64,000 bases of DNA from Nematostella vectensis (GCF_932526225.1 NC_064047.1:1302001-1366000), one strand, 5' to 3'; positions 24,545-36,935 are shown, numbered from the stretch's first letter. Notes: generated by a model from the letters alone, not told the origin. Numbers and translations are program-made.

Positions 24545-26110
24545 CAGACTCTCGTTTATTTCCGAGGGTGTCCGTTATATAAAGGTTCTACTGTATGTTT
24601 GTTATGTGGTGGTCCCGAGGGTGTCCGTTATATGGGGGTTCTACTGTATGTTTGTTATGTGGTGGTCCCGAGGGTGTCCGTTATATGGAGGTTCTATTGT
24701 ATGTTTGTTATGTGGTGGTCCCGAGGGTGTCCGTTATATGGAGGTTCTACTGTATGTTTGTTATGTGGTGGTCCCGAGGGTTTCCGTTATATGGAGGTTC
24801 TACTGTATGTCTGTTATGTGGTGGTCCCGAGGGTTTCCGTTATATGGAGGTTCTACTGTATGTCTGTTATGTGGTGGTCCCGAGGGTGTCCGTTATATGG
24901 AGGTTCTACTGTATGTCTGTTATGTGGTGGTCCCGAGGGTGTCCGTTATATGGAGGTTCTACTGTATGTCTGTTTTGTGGTGGTCCCGAGGGTGTCCGTT
25001 AAATGAAGGTTCTACTGTATGGTTGTTATGTAGTGGTCCCGAGGGTGTCCGTTATATGGAGATTATGTACTGTATGTTTGTTATGTGGTGGTCCCGAGGG
25101 TGTCCGTTATATGGAGATTATGTACTGTATGTTTGTTATGTGGTGGTCCCGAGGGTGTCCGTTATATGGAGATTATGTACTGTATGTTTGTTATGTGGTG
25201 GTCCCGAGGGTGTCCGTTATATGGAGATTATGTACTGTATGTTTGTTATGTGGTGGTCCCGAGGGTGTCCGTTATATGGAGATTATGTACTGTATGTTTG
25301 TTATGTGGTGGTCCCGAGGGTGTCCGTTATATGGAGGTTCTACTGTGTGTTTGTTATGTAGTGGTGCCGAGGTTGTCCGTTATATGGAGGTTCTACTGTA
25401 TGTTTGTTATGTAGTGGTCCCGAGGGTGTCCGTTATATGGAGGTTCTACTGTATGTTTGTTATGTAGTGGTCCTGAGGGTGTCCGTTATATGGAGGTTCT
25501 ACTGTATGTTTGTTATGTGGTGGTCCCGAGGGTGTCCGTTATATGGAGGTTCTACTGTATGTTTGTTATGTGGTGGTCCCGCGAATGTCCGTTATATGTG
25601 GGTTCCACTGTATGTTTGTTATGTAGTGGTCCCGAGGGTGTCCGTTATATGAAGGTTCTACTGTATGTTTGTTATGTGGTGGTCCCGAGGGTGTCCGTTA
25701 TATGGAGATTATGTACTGTATGTTTGTTATGTGGTGGTCCCGAGGGTGTCCGTTATTTGGAGGTTCTACTGTATGTCTGTTATGTGGTGGTCCCGAGGGT
25801 GTCCGTTATATGGAGGTTCTACTGTATGTTTGTTATGTAGTGGTCCCGAGGGTGTCCGTTATATGGAGGTTCTACTGTATGTCTGTTATGTGGTGGTCCC
25901 GAGGGTGTCCGTTATATGGAGGTTCTACTGTATGTTTGTTATGTAGTGGTCCTGAAGGTGTCCGTTATATGGAGGTTGCACTGTATGATTGAGTGATGGT
26001 CCCGCGAATGTCCGTTATATAGGGGTTCGTAAAATCGAGGTTCCTCTGTATAACGGACGGCCTAGCTCGTTTGGTGCGGAGGTTGTCCGGTTAATGGAGG
26101 TTCTGCCAGT
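24545..26110. repeat. 53-bp minisatellite, about 28 copies, derived from a pogo-like transposon end
   Basis: On the minus strand each unit starts TA then CAGTAGAACCTCCATATAAC, which resembles the terminal repeat of pogo/Tigger-type Tc1-mariner elements next to their TA target site. GGACACCCTCGGGACC and ACCACATAACAAACA follow. Variants of about 54 bp with ATTATGTACTG are clustered at 25060-25300. The long valine/tyrosine-rich frames on the plus strand are by-products of the array. Confidence 0.9.
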
Positions 26111-26148
26111 CTAATGTAATGTTTCACATGTGGTGGTCCCGAAATTGT

Positions 26149-26460
26149 CTATAATATGGAGGTTTTCCATGTCACTGTTGATACTTTCATTACCTCTCCT
26201 CGTTTGCGCCGTGAATGTACACTCAAGAAGTGTCGCTTTAGATGATAGTGATGCATGTAGGTCTTATCGCATTCAGTGCACTTGTGTCTCGCAGGATTGT
26301 CGGAATGAGATCTCATGTGCCGTTGCATGGTGTATTTTCGGTTAAAAACTTTCCCGCACACAGTACACTGGAATAATTTTTGCCCTGGTGTCAAAGTTTC
26401 GACATTTGTGAAGACTCTTGACTCCTGCGCACCAAATTCAGTCAACGCGTTTAGCTCCAT
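26149..26460 (-). CDS. small C2H2 zinc-finger protein or exon, two fingers
   Basis: From ATG at 26460 (MELNALTEFG) the frame has 103 codons. Two classical C2H2 fingers follow each other: CTVCGKVFNRKYTMQRHMRSH (C-x2-C-x12-H-x3-H) and CTECDKTYMHHYHLKRHFLSVH (C-x2-C-x12-H-x4-H), then a basic RRKRG tail. Such fingers usually bind DNA in the nucleus. The frame could be open further to 26514. The stop lies in sequence related to the neighbouring 53-bp array, and a GAG|GTAATG donor candidate stands at 26193 just after the fingers, so this may be an exon of a longer gene whose other exons I cannot find. The finger family is not recognised. Confidence 0.6.
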   Translation of the reverse strand: MELNALTEFGAQESRVFTNVETLTPGQKLFQCTVCGKVFNRKYTMQRHMRSHSDNPARHKCTECDKTYMHHYHLKRHFLSVHSRRKRGEVMKVSTVTWKTSIL

Positions 26461-26514
26461 CGTGTCCAGAGTCCTCACTATTTCTCTTCTTCCCAGTAAG
26501 TGACAAATTGACAA

Positions 26515-27669
26515 AGCTAATTCTCTCGATAATCCAGCAAGTAAGTGAGTGCTTCGTTACCTAAGTTCTTTCCGTTAGATAGAACCTTTTATATGCGCAC
26601 CCATACTGTTATTTGCGTACTTGTTTGATGAAGAATGGTTTCGCCGTTTTTTAACATAAAGGTAAACTAACGAGGTATTGTGGGCGTTCTCCTGGGAATA
26701 AGCTTCTTTTGTGCTACTATTTTCGAAATCGAATTGTTCTACGTTGGTGTGTAAGTGAATGCATCATTATAATGCAAAATACTTTGTTTTGTCAATGCAT
26801 CATAAGAATTGTTTTAAACGCACCAACCGCTCAATGCGCTATATATTCTTTTTTTGTTTTTAATTGGATTTAGTCAGTCAGAGTTCGATCCTCGGTTAAC
26901 GCCTTAGGTCTCTTTTTTTTGTATTGTTTTTGTTTTTAAGCTTCTGTCATTCCATACATACATACTTAATTTTCTTAGAAAATTCCTGTAAAGAGGAAAA
27001 CGCGCTGGCATTGTTACACATATCCACAAGAATATTTTGGCTATATCCGAGAGATTTTTCTATGTAGATCGCAAATGTGAATATGGAACTATAGAACTAA
27101 CCTGTGCATACGGTTAAACATTGAAAAAATATGGGGATCGTTGCGGATAGTTGATTGGGGGACCTTTGGGAATTGTTTCGGGTCCGTATGTTCCTCCTGT
27201 TCACCAAACACGATTCTTTCAATATAGACGGGTACCCTGTGGAAGTTGTTTTTTTAAAAGGCCGCACTGCCACATGGGATTCCAAATCGAACCAAAATTG
27301 CGACGAGGTGAAACTTTTTCAGAAGTTTTATTTGTTTTGTTAAAAATTATTTTGACTTAAAATGTGATTATGACTGATGGAAACTGGGCTGCATTTCAAA
27401 CACCTACGAAAAACCAAGTCAGTATTTTCTGTGCAATCTGATGTTGTGTGTATGAATTCTGATTCGGTCTGCTTTTGTTTTGTGTAAAACGCTGGATATG
27501 TTTCAAAGTTTCATGGCTTTCATGTTTGAAAATAGAGTAAAGCACAAGCGATTTCTACAGTTTTATTTTGTTGCGTTTAATAACAATTTTGATGAAAAAA
27601 AGGCTGTGCTCTTGTGTAGCAAATCATAAATGATCATCGATCATCAAATTCAATTCTTTGTAGACCAGA
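26515..27669. other. intergenic, between the zinc-finger ORF and the CCDC91-like gene
   Basis: No open frame of note. Divergent promoters for the two flanking genes should be here; I see no clear core motif. Confidence 0.45.
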
Positions 27670-30600
27670 ATGGGAGATACAGATGATTGGGCTGACTTTG
27701 GTGGATTTGAAGTAAGTAACAAACAAGTATTCAGGTTGCATACAAGTGCACGTTAAGATTGTGCATAGTTCAGTGATTTTTTGTATTTATTTATTCTTTA
27801 CCTTTTCAGTCTGCAGTTCCAGCTACCAATCCCCAAGCTAGTACAACATCTGGACTAATCTCATGGGCTGCTTTCCCTGCCACTAGCCCTGCCCCCCCAA
27901 GGGAAATGATACCATGGGTTTCACCTGCGACACAGCCTGTGGCCCCACCCATCGTGTCCAGCACTCAAGACTGGGGAAATCAAGGGTCCTTGACCAACCA
28001 AAATACCAGTCAGGCTATTCTGGCCAATCCGATTGCTTTAGAAACTGGATCATCCAATCAGAGTTCAGCAATGGTAGCCAATCAGAGCTCACAGTTTCCT
28101 ACTGTTTGTCTTGAGGAAAAGTTCAGTACTGTTGCTGAGCCTAGGCTTATGGCAGAGCCATCATCAAAAGCTATTTCAAGTGATGTATTGGAATTGATGG
28201 CTGTACAGATTTCCCCAGACAATGAACTTTTAAAGGAGCATAAACAAGAAGAGGAATCGAGAAAGTCCTTAGAAAAAGATATTAGTGCTTTACAGGAGAA
28301 GTTGTCTTTAGCCGATAAAGAGAGGTTAAGAATGAGCAAAGTAAGACCCTTCTCTATACCTAATAAATTTTATGCACTTCACTTTTTCAAGTGTTTTTTT
28401 CAAAGATATAAAGGAATTTCACTAAAAGGTTTTTTAAAAAGTTTAAATTTACCTTCTTTTATACTTAGGAAATTGAGTTGCTTGACAATAAGAGCAGTGC
28501 TCTTGAAGAAGAGTCCAAGTCATTGCAGGAACAGTTGGAATTCCAGGAAATGAAGTATTCTCAGATGCAGGTGGGTGGATGTCTAATTATTTACTGTTAT
28601 TTTGAGTATTCTGAGACCTTTGTAACAGAACACGTTTTGTACCCTCTGATTGGTCAACGCATTTCAGTAAGATTGCTTGGTTGGAAACCATTAAGGTGTG
28701 CAAAAAAGTAAACAAGAGATTTTTCAAGAAATGGAGATTCTGTAAAGTCAAGTAATGGAAGTGCTCCTCTTAGTTACTTACCTAAAAGAAACCTTGAAAA
28801 TTAATGGTCTTTATTCCTATTTGTTTGAAAATATTGATGTCTGCTATTCTTTAGTAAAGGAATAAAGACAAGCTATGCCTGTATGGAAATCAAAATAAGC
28901 AGAAAAGAAAATGGTCATTGCCTTCTTTTTTTATTTATTTTTTATGTTAGGATGAGCATGCCAAGCAATTGCAGGACTTAAGGCAAGCGGGTCATGATGC
29001 ATTGGCAATCATTGTTGAAGAATACAAGGTTGGCTTTCAAATTTTTTTTATAGTTTTTAAACACACCTGACAGAATGTAAAACCCAGTACAAAAAATAAG
29101 CGTTATACCAACTAACAAAAAAATAAAAATGTTTTTTAATGGAAACACTTGGTCATTTGCTACCTATTTCTCAGGAGTTATCAAGGCAGGCTGTTCTACA
29201 GCAGCAGAAAGAGTGTCAGTTGGAGATAAAAGATTTGCTGGAGAGTGAGAGGGAAAAACTGAGGGATACACTCAAGAATCAGGTGCTTACCCTAATATGT
29301 TGATATAATTAGGTACAAATAACAGTGTCATCATTAGGAGAGGTCATTTATTCAACAATAGTGTAGAGTCTTGTAATATGGTTGACCCATCCCAGGTTCC
29401 ACCCAGCCTCTCTGAAGGTTGTTTTCTAACCTTTTTGTTATTTCTCCATTCAGGAAGAAAATACAGTCAAGGTGGTCGAAGAGGAAAGAGTGAAGAGTGC
29501 CGAGTCCATGAGAATGACTTTGGAAGCTGAGGCTGCAAAGCATGAGGTCCTAATATTTTATTCTTTCTTCCCATAGAAAGGATTGTTTCTGCTTATGTAT
29601 CCAGTATCTAAAATTGATATTGATTTTCCCTTTTGTAGAACAATTTAAAAGACGCTTTAGCAGGGGAGAAAGAGAGAAGCAAACAGGCCATTGAAAAAGC
29701 TGTACAGGTAAGCTTTCAATATTTTTTTAGAACTACAGTAATCTAGAAATAATAGAAATTATCATCTAGGAATTAAAATCTAGAATAATAGAATATAGTT
29801 TTATATGGCACATATAACCTAGCCTGGGTAGTGGCTCAAGGGAGAGGGACGGGGGGAGAGCGGGTGAGAGATGAAAAAGCAAGTGGCTGAGGGGGACTGG
29901 GGGTCCCCCATCCCTTCTCTTGAGCCGCTACGCAGGCTACATATAACCCAAAATCCTAGATTAAAGAACAGTACATTTCTTTTGCTTTTGTTCAGGGTAC
30001 AGAAACTCAAAATGTTAAAAAGGCATCATGAAAACCATTTGTCTGTGTTTGCAGGAAAGTCTAGCAGATGGTAAAAGAAACTTAGAGAAGACGTTAGTGG
30101 AAGAAAGAGCAAAACATGCTGAAGCCATGAAAGACTTGATGGTTTGTATTGTTCAAACAGGCAATTCTTTGCATAATATTTTTTCAATAGGGGGAATACA
30201 ATACAGGGAAAGGGGGGGTTGTGGTACCCATTTTTTAACTACTGCAATTGCTTGAACAAGCACTTCCCTCAAAGAAGTACCTCTTCCTAATAAGTGCCTT
30301 GCCTAAGAGGAAGATGTGCCTCCCCTAAACATGTTACAGATTATATATTGTTACCGAATGCAGGAATCGACAGAAAGAATGTTACAAGAAAGGATTCAGA
30401 ATGCATTGCAGGAAGAGCGGGAAAAAAATAAGGTGAGTAAGTATCAGTGGCCAAGCAGGCCCCTCCCACCCCCCTATTTTAACAGGGGTAGAACTATGGG
30501 TGGACCAAGCAGTCCCCACCCACCCCCCTATTTTATCAGGGGTAGAACTATGGGTGCACCAAGCAGGCCCCAACTATCCCCCTATTTTATCAGGAGTAGA

Positions 30601-33000
30601 ACTATGGGTGCACCAAGCAGACCCCACCCGCCCCCTATTTTATCAGGGGTAGAACTATGGGTGGACCAAGCAGCCCCCACCCACCCCCCTATTTTATCAG
30701 GGGTAAAACTATGGGTGGACCAAGCAGGCCCCACCCACCCCCTATTTTATCAGGGAGAGAATTATGGGTGGACCAAGCAGGCCCCACCCACCCCTCTATT
30801 TTATCAGGGGTAGAACTATGGGTGGACCAAGCAGCCCCCACCCACCCCCCTATTTTATCAGGGGTAGAACTATGGGTGGACCAAGCAGGCCCCACCCACC
30901 CCCTATTTTATCAGGGGTAAAACTATGGGTGGACCAAGCAGCCCCCACCCACCCCCCTATTTTATCAGGGGTAGAACTATGGGTGGACCAAGCAGGCCCC
31001 ACCCACCCCCTATTTTATCAGGGAGAGAATTATGGGTGGACCAAGCAGGCCCCACCCACCCCTCTATTTTATCAGGGGTAGAACTATGGGTGGACCAAGC
31101 AGCCCCCACCCACCCCCCTATTTTATCAGGGGTAGAACTATGGGTGGACCAAGCAGGCCCCACCCACCCCCTATTTTATCAGGGGTAGAACTATGGGTGG
31201 ACCAAGCAGCCCCCACCCACCCCCCTATTTTATCAGGGGTAGAACTATGGGTGGACCAAGCAGGCCCCACCCACCCCCTATTTTATCAGGGGTAAAACTA
31301 TGGGTGGACCAAGCAGGCCCCACCCACCCCCTATTTTATCAGGGGTAAAACTATGGGTGGACTAAGCAGCCCCCACCCACCCCCTATTTTATCAGGGGTA
31401 GAACTATGGGTGGACCAAGCAGTCCCCACCCACCCCCTATTTTATCAGGGGTAAAACTATGGGTGGACTAAGCAGCCCCCACCCACCCCCTATTTTATCA
31501 GGGGTAGAACTATGGGTGGACCAAGCAGTCCCCACCCACCCCCTATTTTATCTGGGGTAAAACTATGGGTGGACTAAGCAGCCCCCACTCACCCCCTATT
31601 TTATTAGGGGTAAAACTATGGGTGGACCAAGCAGGCCCCACCCACCCCCTATTTTATCAGGGGTAAAACTATGGGTGGACCAAGCAGGCCCCACCCACCC
31701 CCCTATTTTATCAGGGGTAGAACTATGGGTGGACCAAGCAGTCCCCACCCACCCCCTATTTTATCAGGGGTAAAACTATGGGTGGACTAAGCAGCCCCCA
31801 CCCACCCCCTATTTTATCAGGGGTAGAACTATGGGTGGACCAAGCAGTCCCCACCCACCCCCTATTTTATCTGGGGTAAAACTATGGGTGGACTAAGCAG
31901 CCCCCACCCACCCCCTATTTTATTAGGGGTAAAACTATGGGTGGACCAAGCAGGCCCCACCCACCCCCCTATTTTATCAGGGGTAAAACTATGGGTGGAC
32001 CAAGCAGCCCCCACCCACCCCCCATTTTATCAGGGGTAAAACTATGGGTGGACCAAGCAGGCCCCACCCACCCCCCTATTTTATCAGGGGTAGAATTATG
32101 GGTGGACCAAGCAGGCCCAACCCACCCCCCTATTTTCAGATATTTGGCTTAAAATTAATAAAAAATATAAGAAAATCCGTAAAAAACAATGCATCCGACC
32201 CCCCCCCCCCTCCTTGAAACCCAGTGGACAGCTGTATGAAATAATTGTTTTGACCAAGCACTAGGGAGTTTTTCAAATAGATAACAAGGAACTCGCCAGT
32301 CTTATCTCTTTAACTCTCACTTTTTTTCATATCTCACTTATTATTTTTGATGTTCTCTGTTTAACAGGTCGCACTGTATTTTTATCTGCGAAAATATGAT
32401 TTCAGGCCCTATTGTAATTTGTTATATTTATTTTTGTGATTCCGTTTTTCTTAAAGAAATCCATCCAGACTGTTGTTGACAGTGAGCGGGCTCAAGGAAG
32501 AGAGGCTGTAGAGGAGGCGATCAACACCACGAGAAACAAGATGACTGAGTACTTACATCATAAACAAGAGGTAAGACTCACCGACCAACACGGCGATTGT
32601 GTCAGGATCATACCTCTACCATTTTGTCTTTATAACGACCATACTGCTGTCAATTCGCGACCATACTACAGCATACCGCGAACATGCCGCGATTATATTG
32701 CGAGTATACCGCGACCATATCGCGAGTATATTACGGCATATCGCAAACATACTGCGACCATACCACTCCCACCTCAGGGTATTTAATGAACACTCCCCTA
32801 TATAATGTTTTCTCTGTCTTGCGCAGATGGATGCACAAGTTAGACTACGTCAGTTTGCCGCCATGGATTTGTTTCTTGAAGGTACTCGAGCTCAGCTTAA
32901 GAACCTGATGGAGTCTACACAGACCAACGATCACAAGAATGATACAGCTCAGGAAGCTGATGGAACCGAGACAAACCAAAAAAACTTGAGAGCGATGTAA
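27670..33000 (+). CDS. CCDC91: CCDC91-like GGA-binding coiled-coil protein, complete, 11 exons
   Basis: Accessory protein of GGA/AP-1 clathrin adaptors at the trans-Golgi network (family knowledge). Exons: 27670-27711, 27810-28340, 28469-28570, 28951-29028, 29175-29282, 29454-29546, 29639-29707, 30055-30141, 30364-30432, 32457-32570, 32827-33000; total 1467 bp, 488 aa (human 441). The N-terminus has the acidic DFGGFE motif that binds GAE/appendage domains, then a SWAAFP motif and a low-complexity Ser/Gln/Asn region to about residue 120. From there on it is continuous coiled coil. Strong landmarks shared with human CCDC91 are QAGHDALAIIVEEYK and AVEEAINTTRNKMTEY. Every intron is phase 0, so any exon can be skipped without frameshift. 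One intron (30433-32456) is filled by a minisatellite; the 5' splice site after 29546 is weak (GTCCTA). Confidence 0.93.
29820..29939. mobile_element. 120-bp Mutator-like MITE in a CCDC91 intron
   Basis: The ends TAGCCTGGGTAGTGGCTCAA and TTGAGCCGCTACGCAGGCTA are inverted copies, continuing inward to about 28 bp. An exact 9-bp duplication CATATAACC flanks it (29811-29819, 29940-29948), as expected for Mutator-like elements. Confidence 0.85.
30433..32141. repeat. 54-bp minisatellite, about 32 copies, filling a CCDC91 intron
   Basis: The unit of 53-54 bp contains AACTATGGGTGGACCAAGCA, then CCCACCCACCCC and CTATTTTATCAGGGG. The first copy (30433-30484) is diverged and holds the exon's own 5' splice site. 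A block of about 268 bp (five units) is repeated at 30657 and 30925. The C-rich strand keeps frames open but these are not genes. Confidence 0.93.
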
Positions 33001-35142
33001 AAGTCATAAAAGAAAATTTTAATTAACATAAGAAGCCACAACTTTCGGAACCAACAAGAGACGACAGATAAATCAACTTTGACAGGAGTACTTTGATGTA
33101 TTTTTGTGTTTTTTATTGATTGTTTTGCAAGAGGTAATATAAACAATGTCCTCAAGTATTAACAAGAACCTTATCAAATAGCTTTTTTAACTTTTATAAG
33201 AGACCAGTTCATTAGGCAATTTTAGTTAAACAGTTATATTAGAAAAAGTTACAAGATCCATCCACATTCCACCCATAGTCTCAACATCCCGGGGGTGGAG
33301 GGGGGGCGGACTCCAATAAATAAATGCAGACAGGAGTGATCGTCGGTAAAATCAATTTAAACCCTAAGGGATAGCACTTCGGGTGTGGTCAACATAAATT
33401 ATTACCCCTAAGAGTCCCCCCACCCCGTCTCCTCCCCGGCCTCGTAGTACACACTAAAAAATGTAGTGCGCAATCCACGCGGATCATATTGAGACATGAG
33501 CAAATTTACTGCGGTTTTCAATATACGATTTGCAACAGTTAATCATTTTCTGGATTCCGTCAATCAAAATCCTTGGAGCGTTTTCATTGGCCAGCACTGA
33601 ACAAATCCCAATTCCTTCCCTTATGGGCTAGGTCCGAAACCACAATGAAAATTCTATTACCCTGCGTGTCGTCCAAAAGCCGTAGATTTCGCTGATGTTA
33701 TAGCAGCTTACGGGAACTCTAACCATTAGTCAGAACGGGAAAGAGCTCTCTACTCGGTTGAAATTATTTGGTTTCGGCGTCTTGTATGGCAGTAAAGTAA
33801 GGTTGTGTTAATTTTCAAAATTACAGTGTTTTGTACATGTGTTGTTTGCCGTAGCAGTTTTCATTGCTTGTTTGGTGATGACTTGGACCTCACAAAATTT
33901 GTCAATGCAATTCTCACGTTGGGCGACTGGTTTGGGACTTCGCCACACATTTTCTTTTAATTTTATTGCATGCATGGCGTGGTTTGGGACCTCGCAAAAT
34001 ATTCATTTAATTTTATGTTACGTGACTGGTTTGGAACCTCGACATTAATTTTGAATGAATGAATGAATAAAATAAAGTTAATGTGAGGTGAGGCGTGGCC
34101 AAGATGAGGTTAAGTTGTTACGAGGCGTGGTTATATAAGGTTGAAGTGAGGTGAGGTCAGGTCAAGAAGAGGTTAAGTTGTTACGAGGCGTGGTGAAATA
34201 AGGTTAAAGTGAGGTGAGGCGTGGTCCAGGTGAGGTTAAGGTGAATACAGTCCAAGGTGAGGTTTAGTTAAGACGAGGCGTGTTGAGGTCACATCAGTGT
34301 TACATCAGTGAGGTGGGGCGTGGTGAGGTAAGCTGAACCGAGGAGCAGTTGACCAACTTATCCATCTTTTTTCTATTAGATAGCATCTCAACCAAGGCAA
34401 ATACATCTAGTCAAAGTAGGAATACGTGCTTATTCAACACAAACAAGACATTAGACTTCATATCCTAAAGCCCATGATACTACCCAGGATTGGCTGGAGG
34501 GAGGGGGGGGGGGGGGGGGGGCGAAGTCATAGCTATCATATGGATAACACGGAGTATTTGAGGATTTTTTTATAAGAAATGACCCACCTTTTGGCGGCCA
34601 GGGGGGAGGGGTGCGCACACCATGCCCACCCCCCTGTACACCCCCTGGGTACGCGCCTGACTACAGACTTTTCGAGGCTCCTGCCTCTTCCTAGGTGTCT
34701 AGTGGATGATAAAGAGACAGGAGCCACGAAAAGTCTGCAATTTCTATCCATTTAGCACTCTTTACAGATCATAATCATACCAGGCGCTACCAGCCACCAA
34801 CAGCACCTCTTTGCACGTGGTACACATGAAGCCAGGCGCAGTAGCTACTCAGTGTACATATTAAAGAAGGCCAATCACCGCAATTTTATGCTCTCGCTCT
34901 TAATGCCGAGTGACTCAAAGAATCCAATTTCCATCGGCTAATTCAAGCCAATTCAAGCGAGAAACCAAGATATTTTCAATTAAATATCGTCAATAACATA
35001 TCAGACTTCATTCTTAGACTGTTATTTTGAAGATTTCTCGCAAATAAAAATGTGTATTTTCAATGATAAACAATAACAAACGCGTAGGTAAGCGACATTC
35101 TTTAAGATTATTGTTGTCGTAATGATGGTGATGACTCATCAG
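33001..35142. other. intergenic with degenerate repeats
   Basis: Left part: CCDC91 3' flank. At about 33870-34050 a diverged repeat of about 62 bp has the core CTGGTTTGGGACCTCG. At 34080-34335 there is a GAGGTGAGGCGTGG array. A hairpin lies at 34664-34687/34714-34737 (24-bp arms CAGACTTTTCG..CTCCTG, two mismatches). A G-run stands at 34505-34521. No extracellular-domain exon for the channel remains at 35143 can be seen here. Confidence 0.55.
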
Positions 35143-35277
35143 CGGGTTCTTTCACGTTTCTGTCCGCCGAGTTCAAGTTGTATGCGCCTGCTGCCACCAG
35201 CGGGGCGCTGAGCTGCCTCGCCTTCTGGATCGCAGCGGCGAGAGTCGCCCTTGAAGTTATTACAGGTGAGTCGTGAC

Positions 35278-35610
35278 AGACGGACGGACAGACAGACCAA
35301 TAACAGACAGACAGACCAATAACGGACAGACAGATCAATAACGGACTGACAGACCAATAACGGACACACTGACCAATAACGGACAGACAGACCAATAACA
35401 GACAGACGGACCAATAATGGACAGACAGACCAATAACAGACAGACAGACCAATAACAGACGGACGGACCAATAATGGACAGACAGACCAATAACGGACAG
35501 ACAGACCAACATACAATAACGGACGGACGAACCAATAACGAATAGACAGACCAATAACGGACGGACGGGCGGGCAGTCAGACCAATAACGGACGGACAGA
35601 CAGACGTCCG
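35278..35610. repeat. 20-bp microsatellite-like array in the channel pseudogene intron
   Basis: Tandem GACAGACAGACCAATAACGG, about 16 copies, starting 12 bp after the 5' splice site at 35265 and followed by a looser GACGGACAGA-rich tail to about 35780. It fills most of the intron between the M1 and M2-M3 exons. Confidence 0.85.
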
Positions 35611-36339
35611 TCAGACGGATGGAAAGACAGACAAACGGAGAGACGGACCAACGGGAGGTCAGACGGACAAACAGAGCAGTCAGATGGTTATATAAACAGA
35701 AGAACAGAGAGACGTCCATGCAAACTGAAGGGCGGACAGTCGAAAACAGAGACAGATGGACGAACAGACAAACAGATCTTGTATCAGCATTTATGATTAC
35801 TTTATTTGTTCGGTTTCAGTATTAGCCATGAGTAACTTCATCTCTGGTGGTATGGGTCCCAAAGCCTCATACGCTACCGCTATGGATGTCTACATGTTCA
35901 CGTGTTTGTGTTTGTAGCCTTCTTAGAATACGCCCTCATGCACCACCAGATATATTCCAACAAATGCCAGTGTGCGGCTGACGTAAGTATCAATTAAAAC
36001 CATTATTTCTATAGGCTTTCCACGAATAACGGTTTCAATTTAGGGCCAATCACGGATCATCGTTTACCATCTTCAACATTATTATCACCATCATCTTCAA
36101 AACTACCTTCATCATCTTATCATCATCTGTCGTTGATATCATTATCAAGATAAAAATCATTATCATCCCTACCTCCCTCCCTCGCTAAATGGAAGGTCCT
36201 TATATCAACACATATATATTTCTTCATTCTCCACAAACTAATAGGGACGTTACTCAAGAAATAGGAACAAATAACAAAGCGATAACCGACGACATAAGAA
36301 AGGAAAAAGACCTTGAACACGCATTAGAAAACACCGGTC

Positions 36340-36935
36340 TTAGGGGCGATACGAGCCATGGTCTTAGCGGCGATACGAGGGTCTTAGCGGCGATACGAGG
36401 CATGGTTTTAGCGGTGATACGAGGAATGGTCTTAGCGGTGATACGAGGCATGGTCTTAGCGGCGATACGAGGCATGGTCTTAGCGGCGATACGAAGCATG
36501 GTCTTAGCGGCGATACGAAGCATGGTCTTAGCGGCGATACGAGGGTCTTAGCGGCGATACGAGGCATGGTTTCAGCGGCGATACGAGGCATGGTTTTAGC
36601 GGTGATACGAGGAATGGTCTTAGCGGCGATACGAACATGGTCTTAGCGGCGATACGAGGAATGGTCTTAGCGGCGATACGAGGCATGGTCTTAGCGGCGA
36701 TACGAGGAATGGTCTTAGCGGCGATACGAGGGCCTTAGCGGCGATACGAGGCATGGTTTTAGCGGCGATACGAGGAATGGTCTTAGCGGCGATACGAGGC
36801 ATGGTCTCAGCGACGATACGAGGCATGGTCTTAGCGGCTATACGAGGAATGGTCTTAGCGGCGATACGAGGAATGGTCTTAGCGGCGATACGAGGAATGG
36901 TCTTAGCGGCGATACGAGGCATGGTCTTGACTCTC
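36340..36935. repeat. 24-bp minisatellite, about 25 copies
   Basis: The unit is CTTAGCGGCGATACGAGGCA plus TGGT; 18- to 21-bp variants occur. As 24 bp is eight codons, one plus-strand frame reads as repeated GMVLAAIR. It follows a possible M3-M4 loop exon of the channel pseudogene. Confidence 0.9.

Noticed and set aside
24595..25992. Long repeated frames (VCYVVVPRVSVIWR type)
   Set aside because: By-products of the 53-bp array; several frames are open at once and there is no non-repetitive coding sequence.
30442..32152. Proline/glycine-rich frames in the CCDC91 intron
   Set aside because: By-products of the 54-bp minisatellite.
35108..35719. Minus-strand frame of 203 codons rich in SVRYWSVCPLLV
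   Set aside because: Reverse strand of the 20-bp microsatellite plus the antisense of the channel M1 exon.
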